Positions 17,869 to 27,275 of a stretch of DNA of 64,000 bases are shown piece after piece. The position numbers and the translations under genes are program-made. This DNA comes from an uncultured Pelagibacteraceae bacterium. GTDB taxonomy: Bacteria; Pseudomonadota; Alphaproteobacteria; Pelagibacterales; Pelagibacteraceae. Within the stretch, counting starts at the first letter, position 1, and each line of letters starts with the position of its first letter. The stretch spans positions 62,001-126,000 of the forward strand of contig CACNPC010000002.1 of assembly GCA_902622245.1 (NCBI GenBank), given 5' to 3'. Under the pieces are notes generated by a model. That model did no database searches, was not told the DNA's origin, and worked only from the letters and a program-made list of their open reading frames with translations.

Positions 17869-18138
17869 TTATATCAGAGCTAAATTTCTTGCTCTTTTTA
17901 TTGATAGCGACAAATCTCTTTGTTTTTTTTGACTGACTGAAGTAATTCTCGACGGTAGTATTTTTCCATTTTCAGATATATATCTTTTAAGTAATTTAAT
18001 GTTTTTGTAATCAACAACCGGAGCACCCTTGCCAGTCAATGGACATTTTTTTTTAAATTTATATTTTTGATTTTGAAATACGCTTAGTTTTGAAAAATTA
18101 TTTTGCGTGCTTTTCTTTTTTAAATTTCTTTTTTTCAT
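17869..18138 (-). CDS. rpsR: 30S ribosomal protein S18
   Basis: An 89-aa basic protein; '[20 protein letters not shown]' and '[20 protein letters not shown]' are S18 core motifs. The N-terminal 30 residues are a basic extension. It overlaps rpsF by 4 bases. Confidence 0.95.
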   Translation of the reverse strand: MKKRNLKKKSTQNNFSKLSVFQNQKYKFKKKCPLTGKGAPVVDYKNIKLLKRYISENGKILPSRITSVSQKKQRDLSLSIKRARNLALI

Positions 18139-18485
18139 ATTTTATTACTCGATTTCAACGTATCATCGCTTTTTTTGAAATAATCAGTCTCAAGGTCTAA
18201 TTTTTTAAATTTGACTGTAAGGAACCTCAGTAAATTTTTATCAAGCTTTTCGTTTTTTTCTAATTCTTTAATTGTTTTACCATCAGCTTCTAGTTTGAAA
18301 TGAAGATAATTTCCTTTTTTATTTTTCTTAATTAAATAAGACAAATGCATCAATCCCCAACTTTCAAATTTTAAAATATTACCATTATTACTCTCAATTA
18401 TTTTGGTATATTTTTCTTGAATTTGCTTTATTTGACTTGGTGAAACGTCTTGTCTAGCTATTAATGTGTGCTCGTAAAAGTTCAT
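18135..18485 (-). CDS. rpsF: 30S ribosomal protein S6
   Basis: A 116-aa protein with the S6 features '[17 protein letters not shown]', '[21 protein letters not shown]' and a charged C-terminal tail. It is the first gene of the long leftward cluster. The 83-base divergent spacer to fabD must hold both promoters. Confidence 0.95.
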   Translation of the reverse strand: MNFYEHTLIARQDVSPSQIKQIQEKYTKIIESNNGNILKFESWGLMHLSYLIKKNKKGNYLHFKLEADGKTIKELEKNEKLDKNLLRFLTVKFKKLDLETDYFKKSDDTLKSSNKI

Positions 18486-18568
18486 ATAATTTTATAGAAA
18501 AACTGAGGATATACTATTATACATTTTTAATTACAATACAAAAAAACACTTATTTTATAAACTTTTTT

Positions 18569-19504
18569 ATGTTTTCTATTATATTTCCAGGTCAAGGCTC
18601 TCAATTTGTAGGTATGATTAAGGAGTTTTACGATAATTTTGATTATGTTAAAAATTATTTTACACAAGCAGATGAAATATTAAAAAAAAAAATAAGTAAG
18701 ATTATTTTAGAAGGACCAAAACAAGAACTAGATCAAACAGAAAATACTCAACCAGCAATTTTTTTAGCTAGTTACTCCATATTTAAAGTTTTAGAAAAAG
18801 AAATTAATTTTAAAGTAAATAACGCAAAATTTTTTGCAGGTCATTCATTGGGAGAATACACAGCTCTTTGTTGTTCGGGTGCAATAAATTTCGATCAAAC
18901 TGTATCATTACTAAAAGATAGAGGCAGATCAATGCAAAGCGCAGTTCCAAAAGGTGAAGGGGGGATGATGGCTGTGCTTGGTGCGAATATTGATGAAGTT
19001 AATAAGATGTTAAATAATATTGATGAAAATTTAATTTGTTATATTGCTAATGATAATTCAATCGGTCAAATAGTATTAAGCGGTAGAAATAAGTCACTTG
19101 ATTTTTTTGGAAGCGAGCTACAGAAAAAAAAAATTAAATTTATAAAATTACCAGTAAGTGCTCCATTCCATTGTCCATTAATGCAAAAAGCAACAATTGA
19201 AATGAAACAAAAAATAGCAAAAACTGAATTTAAAAAACCTTGTGTAGATATTGTATCAAATGTTACAGCACAGCCTTTAAATAATCCTGATGAAATTAAA
19301 AAACTTCTTATAGATCAGATAGAAAAACCAGTTAGATGGCGTGAAACTGTTTATAATATGATAAACGCAGGAATTAATCAATTTATAGAGATTGGTCCAG
19401 GAAAAGTTTTGTCTGGACTTATTAAAAGAATAGATAGAAATGTTAAAATAAATCAGGTAAATAACTTAATCGACGCTAATAGTTTACTTAATGATAGATC
19501 TTAA
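18569..19504 (+). CDS. fabD: Malonyl-CoA:ACP transacylase
   Basis: Loads malonyl units onto acyl carrier protein for fatty-acid synthesis. 'FPGQGSQFVGM' at the N-terminus, the nucleophile Ser in 'FAGHSLGEYTAL' and the catalytic His in 'SAPFHCPLM' are visible. The ORF in the track starts 35 codons earlier with a leader that overlaps rpsF; the Met in 'MFSIIFPGQG' is the family-typical start and is used here. The 3' end overlaps fabG by 14 bases. Confidence 0.95.
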   Translation: MFSIIFPGQGSQFVGMIKEFYDNFDYVKNYFTQADEILKKKISKIILEGPKQELDQTENTQPAIFLASYSIFKVLEKEINFKVNNAKFFAGHSLGEYTALCCSGAINFDQTVSLLKDRGRSMQSAVPKGEGGMMAVLGANIDEVNKMLNNIDENLICYIANDNSIGQIVLSGRNKSLDFFGSELQKKKIKFIKLPVSAPFHCPLMQKATIEMKQKIAKTEFKKPCVDIVSNVTAQPLNNPDEIKKLLIDQIEKPVRWRETVYNMINAGINQFIEIGPGKVLSGLIKRIDRNVKINQVNNLIDANSLLNDRS

Positions 19505-20228
19505 AAATTTAAATGTATTATTAACAGGAGCCACGGGAATTATTGGTGGTTCAATTTTACAAAAATTAAATCAAGTAAATGCAAATATTATTGCAACTGG
19601 AACAAACCCATTAAAATTACAAAAAATCGAAGAACAATATAGTAACATCACAATTAAAAAATTTGATATTTCAAATCATTCAAAGATAGAAAGTTTTGTA
19701 GATGAGTGTAATGAAATATTTAATGGCAAATTAGATGTTTTAATTAACAATGCAGGCATCACATCAGATAATTTATCCATAAGAATGAAAGATGATGAAT
19801 GGAACAAGGTTATAAATTTAAATTTAAGTTCATCTTTTTTCCTTAGCAAACATACAATAAAAAAAATGTTAAAAAATAAAAATGGAAAAATAATAAATAT
19901 TACATCTATAGTTGGTCACACAGGTAATGTAGGTCAGTCAAATTATGCAGCTTCAAAAGCTGGGTTGATTGGAATGTCAAAAAGTTTGGCTTTAGAATAT
20001 GGTAAAAAGAATATCAAAGTAAATTGCGTTTCTCCAGGTTTTATAAAATCAGAAATGACAGACAAAATTAGTGAGGATTTCAAAAAAATTTTAGAGGGAA
20101 AAATAGCCTTAGAGAGATTAGGGCTTCCCGAAGATGTTGCTAATACTGTTATTTTCTTGAGTTCTAGTTTGTCAGACTATATCACAGGTGAAACAATACA
20201 TGTTAATGGTGGAATGTATTTTAGTTGA
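19491..20228 (+). CDS. fabG: 3-oxoacyl-[ACP] reductase
   Basis: A 245-aa NADPH-dependent SDR that reduces beta-ketoacyl-ACP. It has the cofactor motif 'LLTGATGIIGG', 'INNAGITSDN', the Ser of 'NITSIVGHTGNV', and the catalytic 'YAASKAG'. The C-terminal 'SDYITGETIHVNGGMYF' is standard. It sits in the fabD-fabG-acpP run with normal length. Confidence 0.95.
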   Translation: MIDLKNLNVLLTGATGIIGGSILQKLNQVNANIIATGTNPLKLQKIEEQYSNITIKKFDISNHSKIESFVDECNEIFNGKLDVLINNAGITSDNLSIRMKDDEWNKVINLNLSSSFFLSKHTIKKMLKNKNGKIINITSIVGHTGNVGQSNYAASKAGLIGMSKSLALEYGKKNIKVNCVSPGFIKSEMTDKISEDFKKILEGKIALERLGLPEDVANTVIFLSSSLSDYITGETIHVNGGMYFS

Positions 20229-20275
20229 CAAAATAATATAAATATTTATTAAGAATTTTAACTAAAGAGGAAAAA

Positions 20276-20515
20276 ATGTCAGATGATATTTCAGGTAAAG
20301 TAAAAAAAATTGTAGCAGATCACTTAGGGATTGATGAAGCGAAGGTAACAGATGAATCTAGCTTCATTGACGATTTAGGTGCTGATAGTTTAGATACAGT
20401 AGAGTTAGTAATGGCTTTTGAAGAAGAATTTGGTTCAGAAATTTCAGATAGTGATGCAGAGAAGATACTTACTGTAGGTGATGCAGTAAAATTTATAGAA
20501 AACAAAGCAAACTAA
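20276..20515 (+). CDS. acpP: Acyl carrier protein
   Basis: A 79-aa acidic four-helix protein. The phosphopantetheine Ser is in '[19 protein letters not shown]'. An AAAGAGG Shine-Dalgarno lies upstream. It shuttles acyl chains through fatty-acid synthesis and follows fabG. Confidence 0.97.
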   Translation: MSDDISGKVKKIVADHLGIDEAKVTDESSFIDDLGADSLDTVELVMAFEEEFGSEISDSDAEKILTVGDAVKFIENKAN

Positions 20516-20527
20516 TTCTAAATCTAA

Positions 20528-21151
20528 ATGTCCAGCTTTAAAAAAGGTGGAATGTATATTCTTTCTTCACCATCTGGTGCAGGGAAAACCACATTAGTAA
20601 GAAAAATTTCAAAAAATAGGAATTTCTCTGTCTCAATTTCACATACCACAAGATTACCTAGACCTAATGAAAAAGATGGTAAAGATTATTACTTTGTATC
20701 AAAAAATAATTTTAGAAAACTTATAAAAAAAGGTGAATTTCTTGAACATGCAAAAGTTTTTGAAAATTACTACGGTTCTTCAAAACATCTAATTATTAAA
20801 AAACTTAAACAAGGAAAGAATATTATTTTTGATATAGATTGGCAAGGCACAAGGCAAATTAGAAATAAAAAATTAAATTATAAGTTACTTACAATATTTG
20901 TACTGCCCCCAACAAAAGAAGAGTTAATAAAAAGATTAATTAAAAGAGAAAAGAAAAATTTAAAAACAGTAAAGAAAAGAATGAAAGAATTTAAAAAAGA
21001 CTTATCTAGATGGAAAGAATATGATTTTGTAGTTATTAATGATGATTTAAACACCTGTTACAATAAAATTATGAATAAAATTAAAAATAAAAGAAAAACT
21101 TTGTTAGATCGTAAATTTATTGAAAAACATGTTAAAAGTTTAATGACTTAA
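20528..21151 (+). CDS. gmk: Guanylate kinase
   Basis: Phosphorylates GMP to GDP. P-loop 'LSSPSGAGKTTLVRK', GMP-binding 'SHTTRLPRPNEKDGKDYYF' and 'DIDWQGTRQI' are present; length 207 aa. It is 12 bases after acpP and overlaps the 3' end of the convergent rsmA by 12 bases. The C-terminal third is unusually rich in Lys. Confidence 0.94.
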   Translation: MSSFKKGGMYILSSPSGAGKTTLVRKISKNRNFSVSISHTTRLPRPNEKDGKDYYFVSKNNFRKLIKKGEFLEHAKVFENYYGSSKHLIIKKLKQGKNIIFDIDWQGTRQIRNKKLNYKLLTIFVLPPTKEELIKRLIKREKKNLKTVKKRMKEFKKDLSRWKEYDFVVINDDLNTCYNKIMNKIKNKRKTLLDRKFIEKHVKSLMT

Positions 21152-21922
21152 ATCTTCATACATTTTACAGATCTCAAGATATTTTTCTTTTGATAAATTT
21201 TGTGGTCTTAAATCTAAATTTATATCAAGCTTTGTTGCAATATTTTCAAAATTAGTAAAAAGTTGTTTCATTGGTTTTCTTATCATTTTGCGTCTTTGGT
21301 TAAAAAAAACATTAGTGATGTGTTCAAGATTTTTTGGATTATTTAAACTTTCAAATTTTAATTTTGGTTCAAGAGTTATTAATGAGCTCCATACTTTTGG
21401 TTTTGGGTAAAAAAATTTAGCATCAATATCCATTATTTTGTATTTATTCATTTTCCACGATGTTAGTATGGATAATCTTCCATAGTTTCTTGTATTTTCT
21501 TTAGCTAAAATTCTATCAGCAACTTCTTTCTGAAAAATAAAAATAAATTTTTTGAATCTATTATTTAAATTTTTAGTCCTAATAAAAGAAACCAAAATTT
21601 TAGTCGAAATATTGTATGGTAAATTACCAAATACTTTTACCGGCAAATCAAAATTAATTTTGTCGAAATATTTTAAAATATCTTCATTCACCACCTCAAC
21701 TTTATTAGTAAATTTTTTTTTTAATAATATGGACAGGTCTTTATCTTTCTCAACAACTATTAAGTATTTTGGATTTTTTTCTAATATTTTTTCTGTTAGA
21801 TTTCCAGTTCCAGGACCTATTTCTAAAACTATATCTGAGTCTGATATATCTCCACAGTCAATAATCTTTGATAAAATATTTTTATCTTTTAAAAAATTTT
21901 GACCCAAACTTTTTTTTGGCAT
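21140..21922 (-). CDS. rsmA: 16S rRNA dimethyladenosine transferase
   Basis: Dimethylates the two adjacent adenines near the 3' end of 16S rRNA (KsgA). The N-terminal 'KKSLGQNFLKDKNIL', SAM motif 'LEIGPGTGNLTEKIL' and catalytic 'FGNLPYNISTKIL' are complete. 'FNQRRKMIRKPM' is the family C-terminal motif. It directly follows the pdxA stop with no gap, as in the lptD-surA-pdxA-rsmA order of many proteobacteria. Confidence 0.95.
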   Translation of the reverse strand: MPKKSLGQNFLKDKNILSKIIDCGDISDSDIVLEIGPGTGNLTEKILEKNPKYLIVVEKDKDLSILLKKKFTNKVEVVNEDILKYFDKINFDLPVKVFGNLPYNISTKILVSFIRTKNLNNRFKKFIFIFQKEVADRILAKENTRNYGRLSILTSWKMNKYKIMDIDAKFFYPKPKVWSSLITLEPKLKFESLNNPKNLEHITNVFFNQRRKMIRKPMKQLFTNFENIATKLDINLDLRPQNLSKEKYLEICKMYEDLSH

Positions 21923-22888
21923 TTAATCGTGTAACTTTGAAATAAATCTCATTGCGTAAAAAAATGAAGAGGGATCTGATTTATTTTTTCCTAACATTCT
22001 AGAGTTTGGTCCATGATCTGGAGAAATTCTCAAAAATGGTAACCCCAATGTTAAATTTATTGCATTAAAATTGTAGAGTGTTTTTATAGGAGTAAGAACT
22101 TGGTCATGATACATGCCAATTACAATATTAAATTTTTTCAAGTTATCTTTTAAAAAAAATGTGTCAGCAGCAAAGGGCCCTTTGATATTTACACCTTTTT
22201 TTTTTAGTATTTGAATTACAGGACTTATAATTTTATCTTCTTCGCTAAACTTATCAACAGTTTCACAGTGAGGATTTAAGCCTAAAATAGCAAAATTAGC
22301 TCTCTTCTTTAATTTTTTTTTATAGAAATTATTTATGGTTATAACGTTATTCAATATTTTTTTTTTTGTTATATTTTTTGTTACATTTTTTAAAGGAATA
22401 TGAGTAGTGATAGGTGATACTGCAAGTTTGTGATTATAAATCAGCATAACTTCATTTTTTGATTTTGTTTTTTTAGATATATACTCTGTCATTCCTAAAT
22501 ATTTTTTTTTTAAGAAGGTTTTCTTTGAAATTGGGCCATTAATTAAAAAAATTTTATTCTTATTGGTTTTAACTATCTCTAATGCTTTATCAAAAGACTC
22601 TGTAAGGTATTTATTTGATTTAATACTAATTTTATCAAATATTTTTTTATAATTAAATTTAATATTGATTAAATTTAGACAATTTTTTTTTGCATCATTT
22701 AAGTTGTCTATTTTATAAATTTTGATTTTATATTTGAGTCTTGATAACTGGCCCTGTATTAATTTGTAATTTCCAATTAGCACAATTTTTAATTTCTTAT
22801 TTACATTTCTTGAAAAATATTTTCCAAAAATTTCAGAAAAAGTGCTATATGGCTCTCCAACTACAATAAGAATTACCTTATTTTTCAT
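21923..22888 (-). CDS. pdxA: 4-hydroxythreonine-4-phosphate dehydrogenase
   Basis: An NAD-dependent, divalent-metal enzyme of pyridoxal-phosphate synthesis (DXP-dependent route). 'GPISKKTFLKKKYLGMTEYI', 'ILGLNPHCE', the metal-binding 'GMYHDQVLTPIK' and C-terminal 'TLGLPFLRISPDHG' identify it. Length 321 aa. The first half is lysine-rich and divergent but keeps the motifs. It overlaps surA by 11 bases. Confidence 0.92.
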   Translation of the reverse strand: MKNKVILIVVGEPYSTFSEIFGKYFSRNVNKKLKIVLIGNYKLIQGQLSRLKYKIKIYKIDNLNDAKKNCLNLINIKFNYKKIFDKISIKSNKYLTESFDKALEIVKTNKNKIFLINGPISKKTFLKKKYLGMTEYISKKTKSKNEVMLIYNHKLAVSPITTHIPLKNVTKNITKKKILNNVITINNFYKKKLKKRANFAILGLNPHCETVDKFSEEDKIISPVIQILKKKGVNIKGPFAADTFFLKDNLKKFNIVIGMYHDQVLTPIKTLYNFNAINLTLGLPFLRISPDHGPNSRMLGKNKSDPSSFFYAMRFISKLHD

Positions 22889-23804
22889 CTATTAATGTAT
22901 TTTGTTTTAGTTTTTTAAAATACAGAAGAGAAAATTGGTTCAACTGTCTGTTTCTTTCATATCTAATCAACTCCTCAAGCTCTTTATTAAAATTTATGGT
23001 TTGTTTCATTTCTTTTTTATCATTAATTTTCAGAACCAAATATCCATTTGGATATTTTAAAGGTTTTGATATTTCGTCTACTTTCATTTTAAGCAAAATT
23101 GAGTTTAAATCATCTGATAAGAGTGTCTCTTTTATCCATCCAATTTCACCACCTTTTTTTGAGCTATCAGATATACTGTATTTAAAAACTGCCAATTTAA
23201 AGTTATTTAGTTTTATATAATCAAATATCTCTTTATATTTTTTATTTAATTTTTCGTTTTTATCAATTTCAAACAATAGCTCTGATAGATTATACTCATA
23301 CTTTTTATTACTTAATATTTTTTTTTTCAGTTGTTGCGATAATTTTATTTTATCTATTTTTACCAGTGGGTTAAATTTACTAAATATTAATTGGTTCCAC
23401 AGTCTTTCATATTTCATTTTTAAAATAATTTTATCATAGTTAATTTTATTCTCTTTTAACAAATTAACTAATTCAGTCTCATTTTTAACATTTACATAAT
23501 CAATTAAACTTTTTTTTATTTGACTTGTAATTTCTTCGTTTTCTAAATTTCTAAAAACAGTATCCAATTCTTTTTTTTTTATAATCTCTCTTATTAGTGA
23601 ATTTTCAGCTATTTTAGAAATTTCATCTTTTGAAATATTTTTTAAGTTTGGTCTAAGAAAGGTGATGTATCTTTTTTCCTCTAATATATCTATATTTGTA
23701 ATAATTTGATTTTCAATTTTATATTTAATTTTAATATTTGAATGTGCATAAAAAGAGTAAAATAAAAAAAATATTAAACATATTATAAAATTTATTTTCT
23801 TCAT
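22878..23804 (-). CDS. surA: SurA-like periplasmic chaperone/peptidyl-prolyl isomerase
   Basis: About 308 aa with an N-terminal signal peptide ('INFIICLIFFLFYSFYAHS'), a SurA N-domain and one parvulin domain ('GGEIGWIKETLLSDDLNSIL' and 'PNGYLVLKIND'). E. coli SurA has two parvulin domains; one is common in alphaproteobacteria. It escorts outer-membrane proteins, including LptD, whose gene is directly upstream. The first codon in the ORF track is TTG; the ATG one codon later is used here. Confidence 0.85.
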   Translation of the reverse strand: MKKINFIICLIFFLFYSFYAHSNIKIKYKIENQIITNIDILEEKRYITFLRPNLKNISKDEISKIAENSLIREIIKKKELDTVFRNLENEEITSQIKKSLIDYVNVKNETELVNLLKENKINYDKIILKMKYERLWNQLIFSKFNPLVKIDKIKLSQQLKKKILSNKKYEYNLSELLFEIDKNEKLNKKYKEIFDYIKLNNFKLAVFKYSISDSSKKGGEIGWIKETLLSDDLNSILLKMKVDEISKPLKYPNGYLVLKINDKKEMKQTINFNKELEELIRYERNRQLNQFSLLYFKKLKQNTLIDEK

Positions 23805-23809
23805 CAAAA

Positions 23810-26203
23810 CTACTTACCAATAAGACTGCCTACATTTGGTACACCAATTTCTGTAAATGGAATTATTTTTATCAAAAAAGATAGACTTTTATTAGGCTCT
23901 AAGTTTCCATCTCTGTAAAAAGATTTGTTATAATTTAAATTTAAAGAAATACAATCTGTTTGGTAAGTATAAATTAAATCATAATATTCTGTGAAGTCTT
24001 GTTTTAAATCTTTTGTCACTTCAAAATTAAATTTACTATTATTATTAATTTGATAACTACTATTATTTTTTATACTTTCTTTATTTCCAATGTCATTATC
24101 CTCTGTATAATAGGAAAAATTAGTTATAAAATTATTAACTCCATACTCTAGGTTTACTTGTTCTAAATTTGAATACTCTAAGTCCTTATCATATGAAAAT
24201 GAGTATCCAATTCTCAAATCATTATTAATGTTATAATTAAAATCACCAAATATATCAGATCTAGTTTTATTTAACTTTGATTTTCTCGGAAGTTTAATAT
24301 TTTCTGTGGGTTTCAATACGTTTGCAAATCTAAAATCTAAAATATTATTCCCTAAATAATCTGTTTTTTTATACTCGAGACCTAGACTTAATGACTCACC
24401 GCCCTCTACTTGATAGTTAGTACCAATCCTATTCAGATCAAAAGCGCTATCATAATTCAGAATTATATCTTTAGCTGATAAGTCTGTATTTCCATTAGGA
24501 CTGTATCTAAATGATACTCTTGGAGTTAAATAATTAATATAATCATTTTTGATTTGTCTAAGTGGTAATGCCGAAGATAACTTAATAGTACCAAATAAAT
24601 CATAATTACCATTTTCTTCAAAATTTTGAGAATTATCTGAGTAACTATTAGAATTTTTTAATAAAAGATTATAATTAGTTGAAATTCCTTTAGAATTAAT
24701 AAATTCATTTGATTTAAATAGAAAATCATTTGTAATTACTGCCTCAGTTTTATTTGTGTCATAATTTTTATTATATCCATATGAATAGAAATCAAAATAT
24801 CCATTGTAATCTTTTGGTATGTCAATACTTCGAATAAAATTAAAGTCTGGAAAGATATATTGATATCTATCGTGGTAATTTCTATTTAAATCTTCATAAA
24901 CTTTGAGGGAACTATTTAAATTAGACTTATCAAAACTCCAATTAATATCTAGATTTGAGAGTAAAACATTTTCATCTTTTATTAATTTTGAATTCTTTTT
25001 TAAATTATGATTTTTTAAGTAATTATCTCCCTCAACATCTTGTAAGTTAAATGAATAAGTGGTTTTATCATTTATATTTCCAACTTGATTATAAAAAAAA
25101 TGTCCTTTTGTACCAGCATTTCCAACTAAAAAACTAAAATCACTTAAAATTTTTGAATTTTGAAGAGCTTGTCTATACTCATTTTGTAATAAAAAACTAT
25201 TGTCAGAATAGTATCTTGGATTAAAAGTTATATCTTTATCTATATCTATTATTTGAAAGTAAGGAATATCAATAGAAGTTCCCAGACTTTCTGAACTTGC
25301 ATAAGAAGGTGTTAAAAAACCAGATTTTCTTTTTATAGTTGGATCTGGGTGGTTAAAATATGGCAAGTAAAAAACTTTATAGTCAAATAATTTTAACCAT
25401 GAGTTTTTATATTCAAATATCTTTTTTTTCTTATCATGCCTAAATTCCTCACTATTTAATTCCCATCCTCTGCATTTTTTTTTATCAATATTGCATGTAC
25501 TAAATGCTGCATTATATAATTTTAATTCATCATTATTTGAATAAGCACTTCTACCTTTTAAAATAGGATCGTTTTTATCATTACCAAAATAAGATTTTTT
25601 AAAATTTATCTTTATTTCTTTACCAGCTATTTCTTTATTTTTTAAATTTATTGCCAAATCCTCAAATAAATAAATATTTTTATCTTTATCTATAATCTCC
25701 GAACTGGTCGACTTTATTATTTCATTACTAATTTCAAATATGAATTTATCTGGAAGTTTATATATATTTTTATCACTGTCATACACTTCAGTTTTTTGAT
25801 CGCTATAAATTATTTGTTTTCCCCGGTTATAATAAACGTCACTACTTTTTATAATATATTCTTTTTTAATATTAAAATTAGTTGATCCTTTGCTATAAAC
25901 TAAATTATTTAATCTCTCGTAAATAATTTTATCACCTTCAATTATAATATCCTTTGCAGTATCATTAAATAAAACCTTACCAGTAAATATTATAATATTT
26001 TTTTTCTTGTCATATTTTACATTTTTTGAATTTATATAAATATTTTTATTTGGTATTGAAGTATTCGAGTTATAAGCAAAAATAATATTTCCATTATCTT
26101 TTATTTCCATATTTGATGCCTCAAATTCTACTTCTTCAGCAAACAATTTCTGAATTAAAATAAAAAATAAACAAATGAATATAATTAAATTTTTAATTTT
26201 CAT
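23810..26203 (-). CDS. lptD: LPS-assembly protein, outer-membrane barrel
   Basis: A 797-aa protein that inserts lipopolysaccharide into the outer leaflet. It has a signal peptide (about residues 1-22, 'LIQKLFAEE'), an OstA-like beta-jellyroll region up to roughly residue 220, then a beta-barrel with alternating aromatic strands. Landmarks are 'LPYFNHPDPTIKRKSGFLTP', typical of LptD, and Cys residues at 'STCNIDKKKCRGWEL' and near the C-terminus ('TDCISLNLNY') that could form the inter-domain disulfides. It overlaps lptG by 11 bases. Confidence 0.93.
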   Translation of the reverse strand: MKIKNLIIFICLFFILIQKLFAEEVEFEASNMEIKDNGNIIFAYNSNTSIPNKNIYINSKNVKYDKKKNIIIFTGKVLFNDTAKDIIIEGDKIIYERLNNLVYSKGSTNFNIKKEYIIKSSDVYYNRGKQIIYSDQKTEVYDSDKNIYKLPDKFIFEISNEIIKSTSSEIIDKDKNIYLFEDLAINLKNKEIAGKEIKINFKKSYFGNDKNDPILKGRSAYSNNDELKLYNAAFSTCNIDKKKCRGWELNSEEFRHDKKKKIFEYKNSWLKLFDYKVFYLPYFNHPDPTIKRKSGFLTPSYASSESLGTSIDIPYFQIIDIDKDITFNPRYYSDNSFLLQNEYRQALQNSKILSDFSFLVGNAGTKGHFFYNQVGNINDKTTYSFNLQDVEGDNYLKNHNLKKNSKLIKDENVLLSNLDINWSFDKSNLNSSLKVYEDLNRNYHDRYQYIFPDFNFIRSIDIPKDYNGYFDFYSYGYNKNYDTNKTEAVITNDFLFKSNEFINSKGISTNYNLLLKNSNSYSDNSQNFEENGNYDLFGTIKLSSALPLRQIKNDYINYLTPRVSFRYSPNGNTDLSAKDIILNYDSAFDLNRIGTNYQVEGGESLSLGLEYKKTDYLGNNILDFRFANVLKPTENIKLPRKSKLNKTRSDIFGDFNYNINNDLRIGYSFSYDKDLEYSNLEQVNLEYGVNNFITNFSYYTEDNDIGNKESIKNNSSYQINNNSKFNFEVTKDLKQDFTEYYDLIYTYQTDCISLNLNYNKSFYRDGNLEPNKSLSFLIKIIPFTEIGVPNVGSLIGK

Positions 26204-27275
26204 TGATTTTCAAAATTCCAATATTACAAATTAAAAATAGTATTAAAAGTGGTAACCACACAGATAAATATAAAGGCAAAACACCATTATTACCTAAAAC
26301 ACTAGAAAAATAATTAAGATAATAAACTACCACTGATACAAAAATACCAAAAATACTTAAAAAAAATTTTGATTTTACTTTCTTAAGTTTATTAATTATG
26401 ACAAAACCAAGAATAGTCATGAGGATATAAAAAACTGGCATACTGTAAGTTTTATTTAAGTGAATTTTAATATCTGTGTTAGAATATCCAATTTTTAGAT
26501 AATTACTTGATAACTTGTGAAGCTCATAAATATTTAAAGAGCTCAAATTTGAAAATAAATTTGAAATTATTTCTCCATTGAATGAAGAGTTATAAACATA
26601 ACTTTTCAAATCTTTGGTAACACCATTTTGATTTAATATTGAAACATTATTCAATTGCCAATTTTTTGAGACAACATTAGCTTTTTTTGCAATTATTGTG
26701 CTCTTAGTTTCGTAATATTTGCTAGCTTCAGTTATTGTAACATCTTGCAAAATATTTTTATCAAATTTTTCTGCATGTATAATATACATATTTTGATCAA
26801 TTTCTTCTTTGATCCACAACCCTTCATCATTCACAACAGCTAAAAATTCATTTGTATTTGAGAATCTATTTTTTAAATCTAAATACTGACTTTTTAATTC
26901 TGATGATAAAGAATAATAAAAAAGTAGAAGAAATAAACCTAATAAAGCCGATATAGATGTTAATAAAATTACAATTTTAAAATTACTAATTCCATTGGAA
27001 TTTAAGATCTCAAGTTCTTTTTTGTCATTTAAATTCAAATAAAAAAATTTAACAGTTATAAGAAATATGAATGGAAACATTTCAAAAATCATTGAAGGCG
27101 CATTTAATAAAGATAAGTAAACTATATGAAATAAATCAGCATTATATTTTTCAGCAAATCTTATTTCTTCAAAAAAATTAATAATAATTACAATGCAAAA
27201 AAACACGAATGTAATATAGACAAACAATGTTATAAATATCGAAGTTAAATAAGTTTGATATTTTTTTAGAGTCAT
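26193..27275 (-). CDS. lptG: LPS export ABC transporter permease LptG
   Basis: A 360-aa YjgP/YjgQ-family permease with about six membrane helices and a central periplasmic beta-jellyroll. 'APSMIFEMFPFIFLITVKFF' and 'KKELEILNSNGISNFKI' are family motifs. Together with LptF and the ATPase LptB (not in this window) it extracts LPS from the inner membrane. LptG rather than LptF is inferred from its position next to lptD; it overlaps lptF by 4 bases. Confidence 0.87.
   Translation of the reverse strand: MTLKKYQTYLTSIFITLFVYITFVFFCIVIIINFFEEIRFAEKYNADLFHIVYLSLLNAPSMIFEMFPFIFLITVKFFYLNLNDKKELEILNSNGISNFKIVILLTSISALLGLFLLLFYYSLSSELKSQYLDLKNRFSNTNEFLAVVNDEGLWIKEEIDQNMYIIHAEKFDKNILQDVTITEASKYYETKSTIIAKKANVVSKNWQLNNVSILNQNGVTKDLKSYVYNSSFNGEIISNLFSNLSSLNIYELHKLSSNYLKIGYSNTDIKIHLNKTYSMPVFYILMTILGFVIINKLKKVKSKFFLSIFGIFVSVVVYYLNYFSSVLGNNGVLPLYLSVWLPLLILFLICNIGILKINEN

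Noticed and set aside
18464-18568. 35-codon N-terminal extension of fabD
   Set aside because: It overlaps the divergent rpsF start and lacks family similarity; FabD begins at 'MFSIIFPGQG'.
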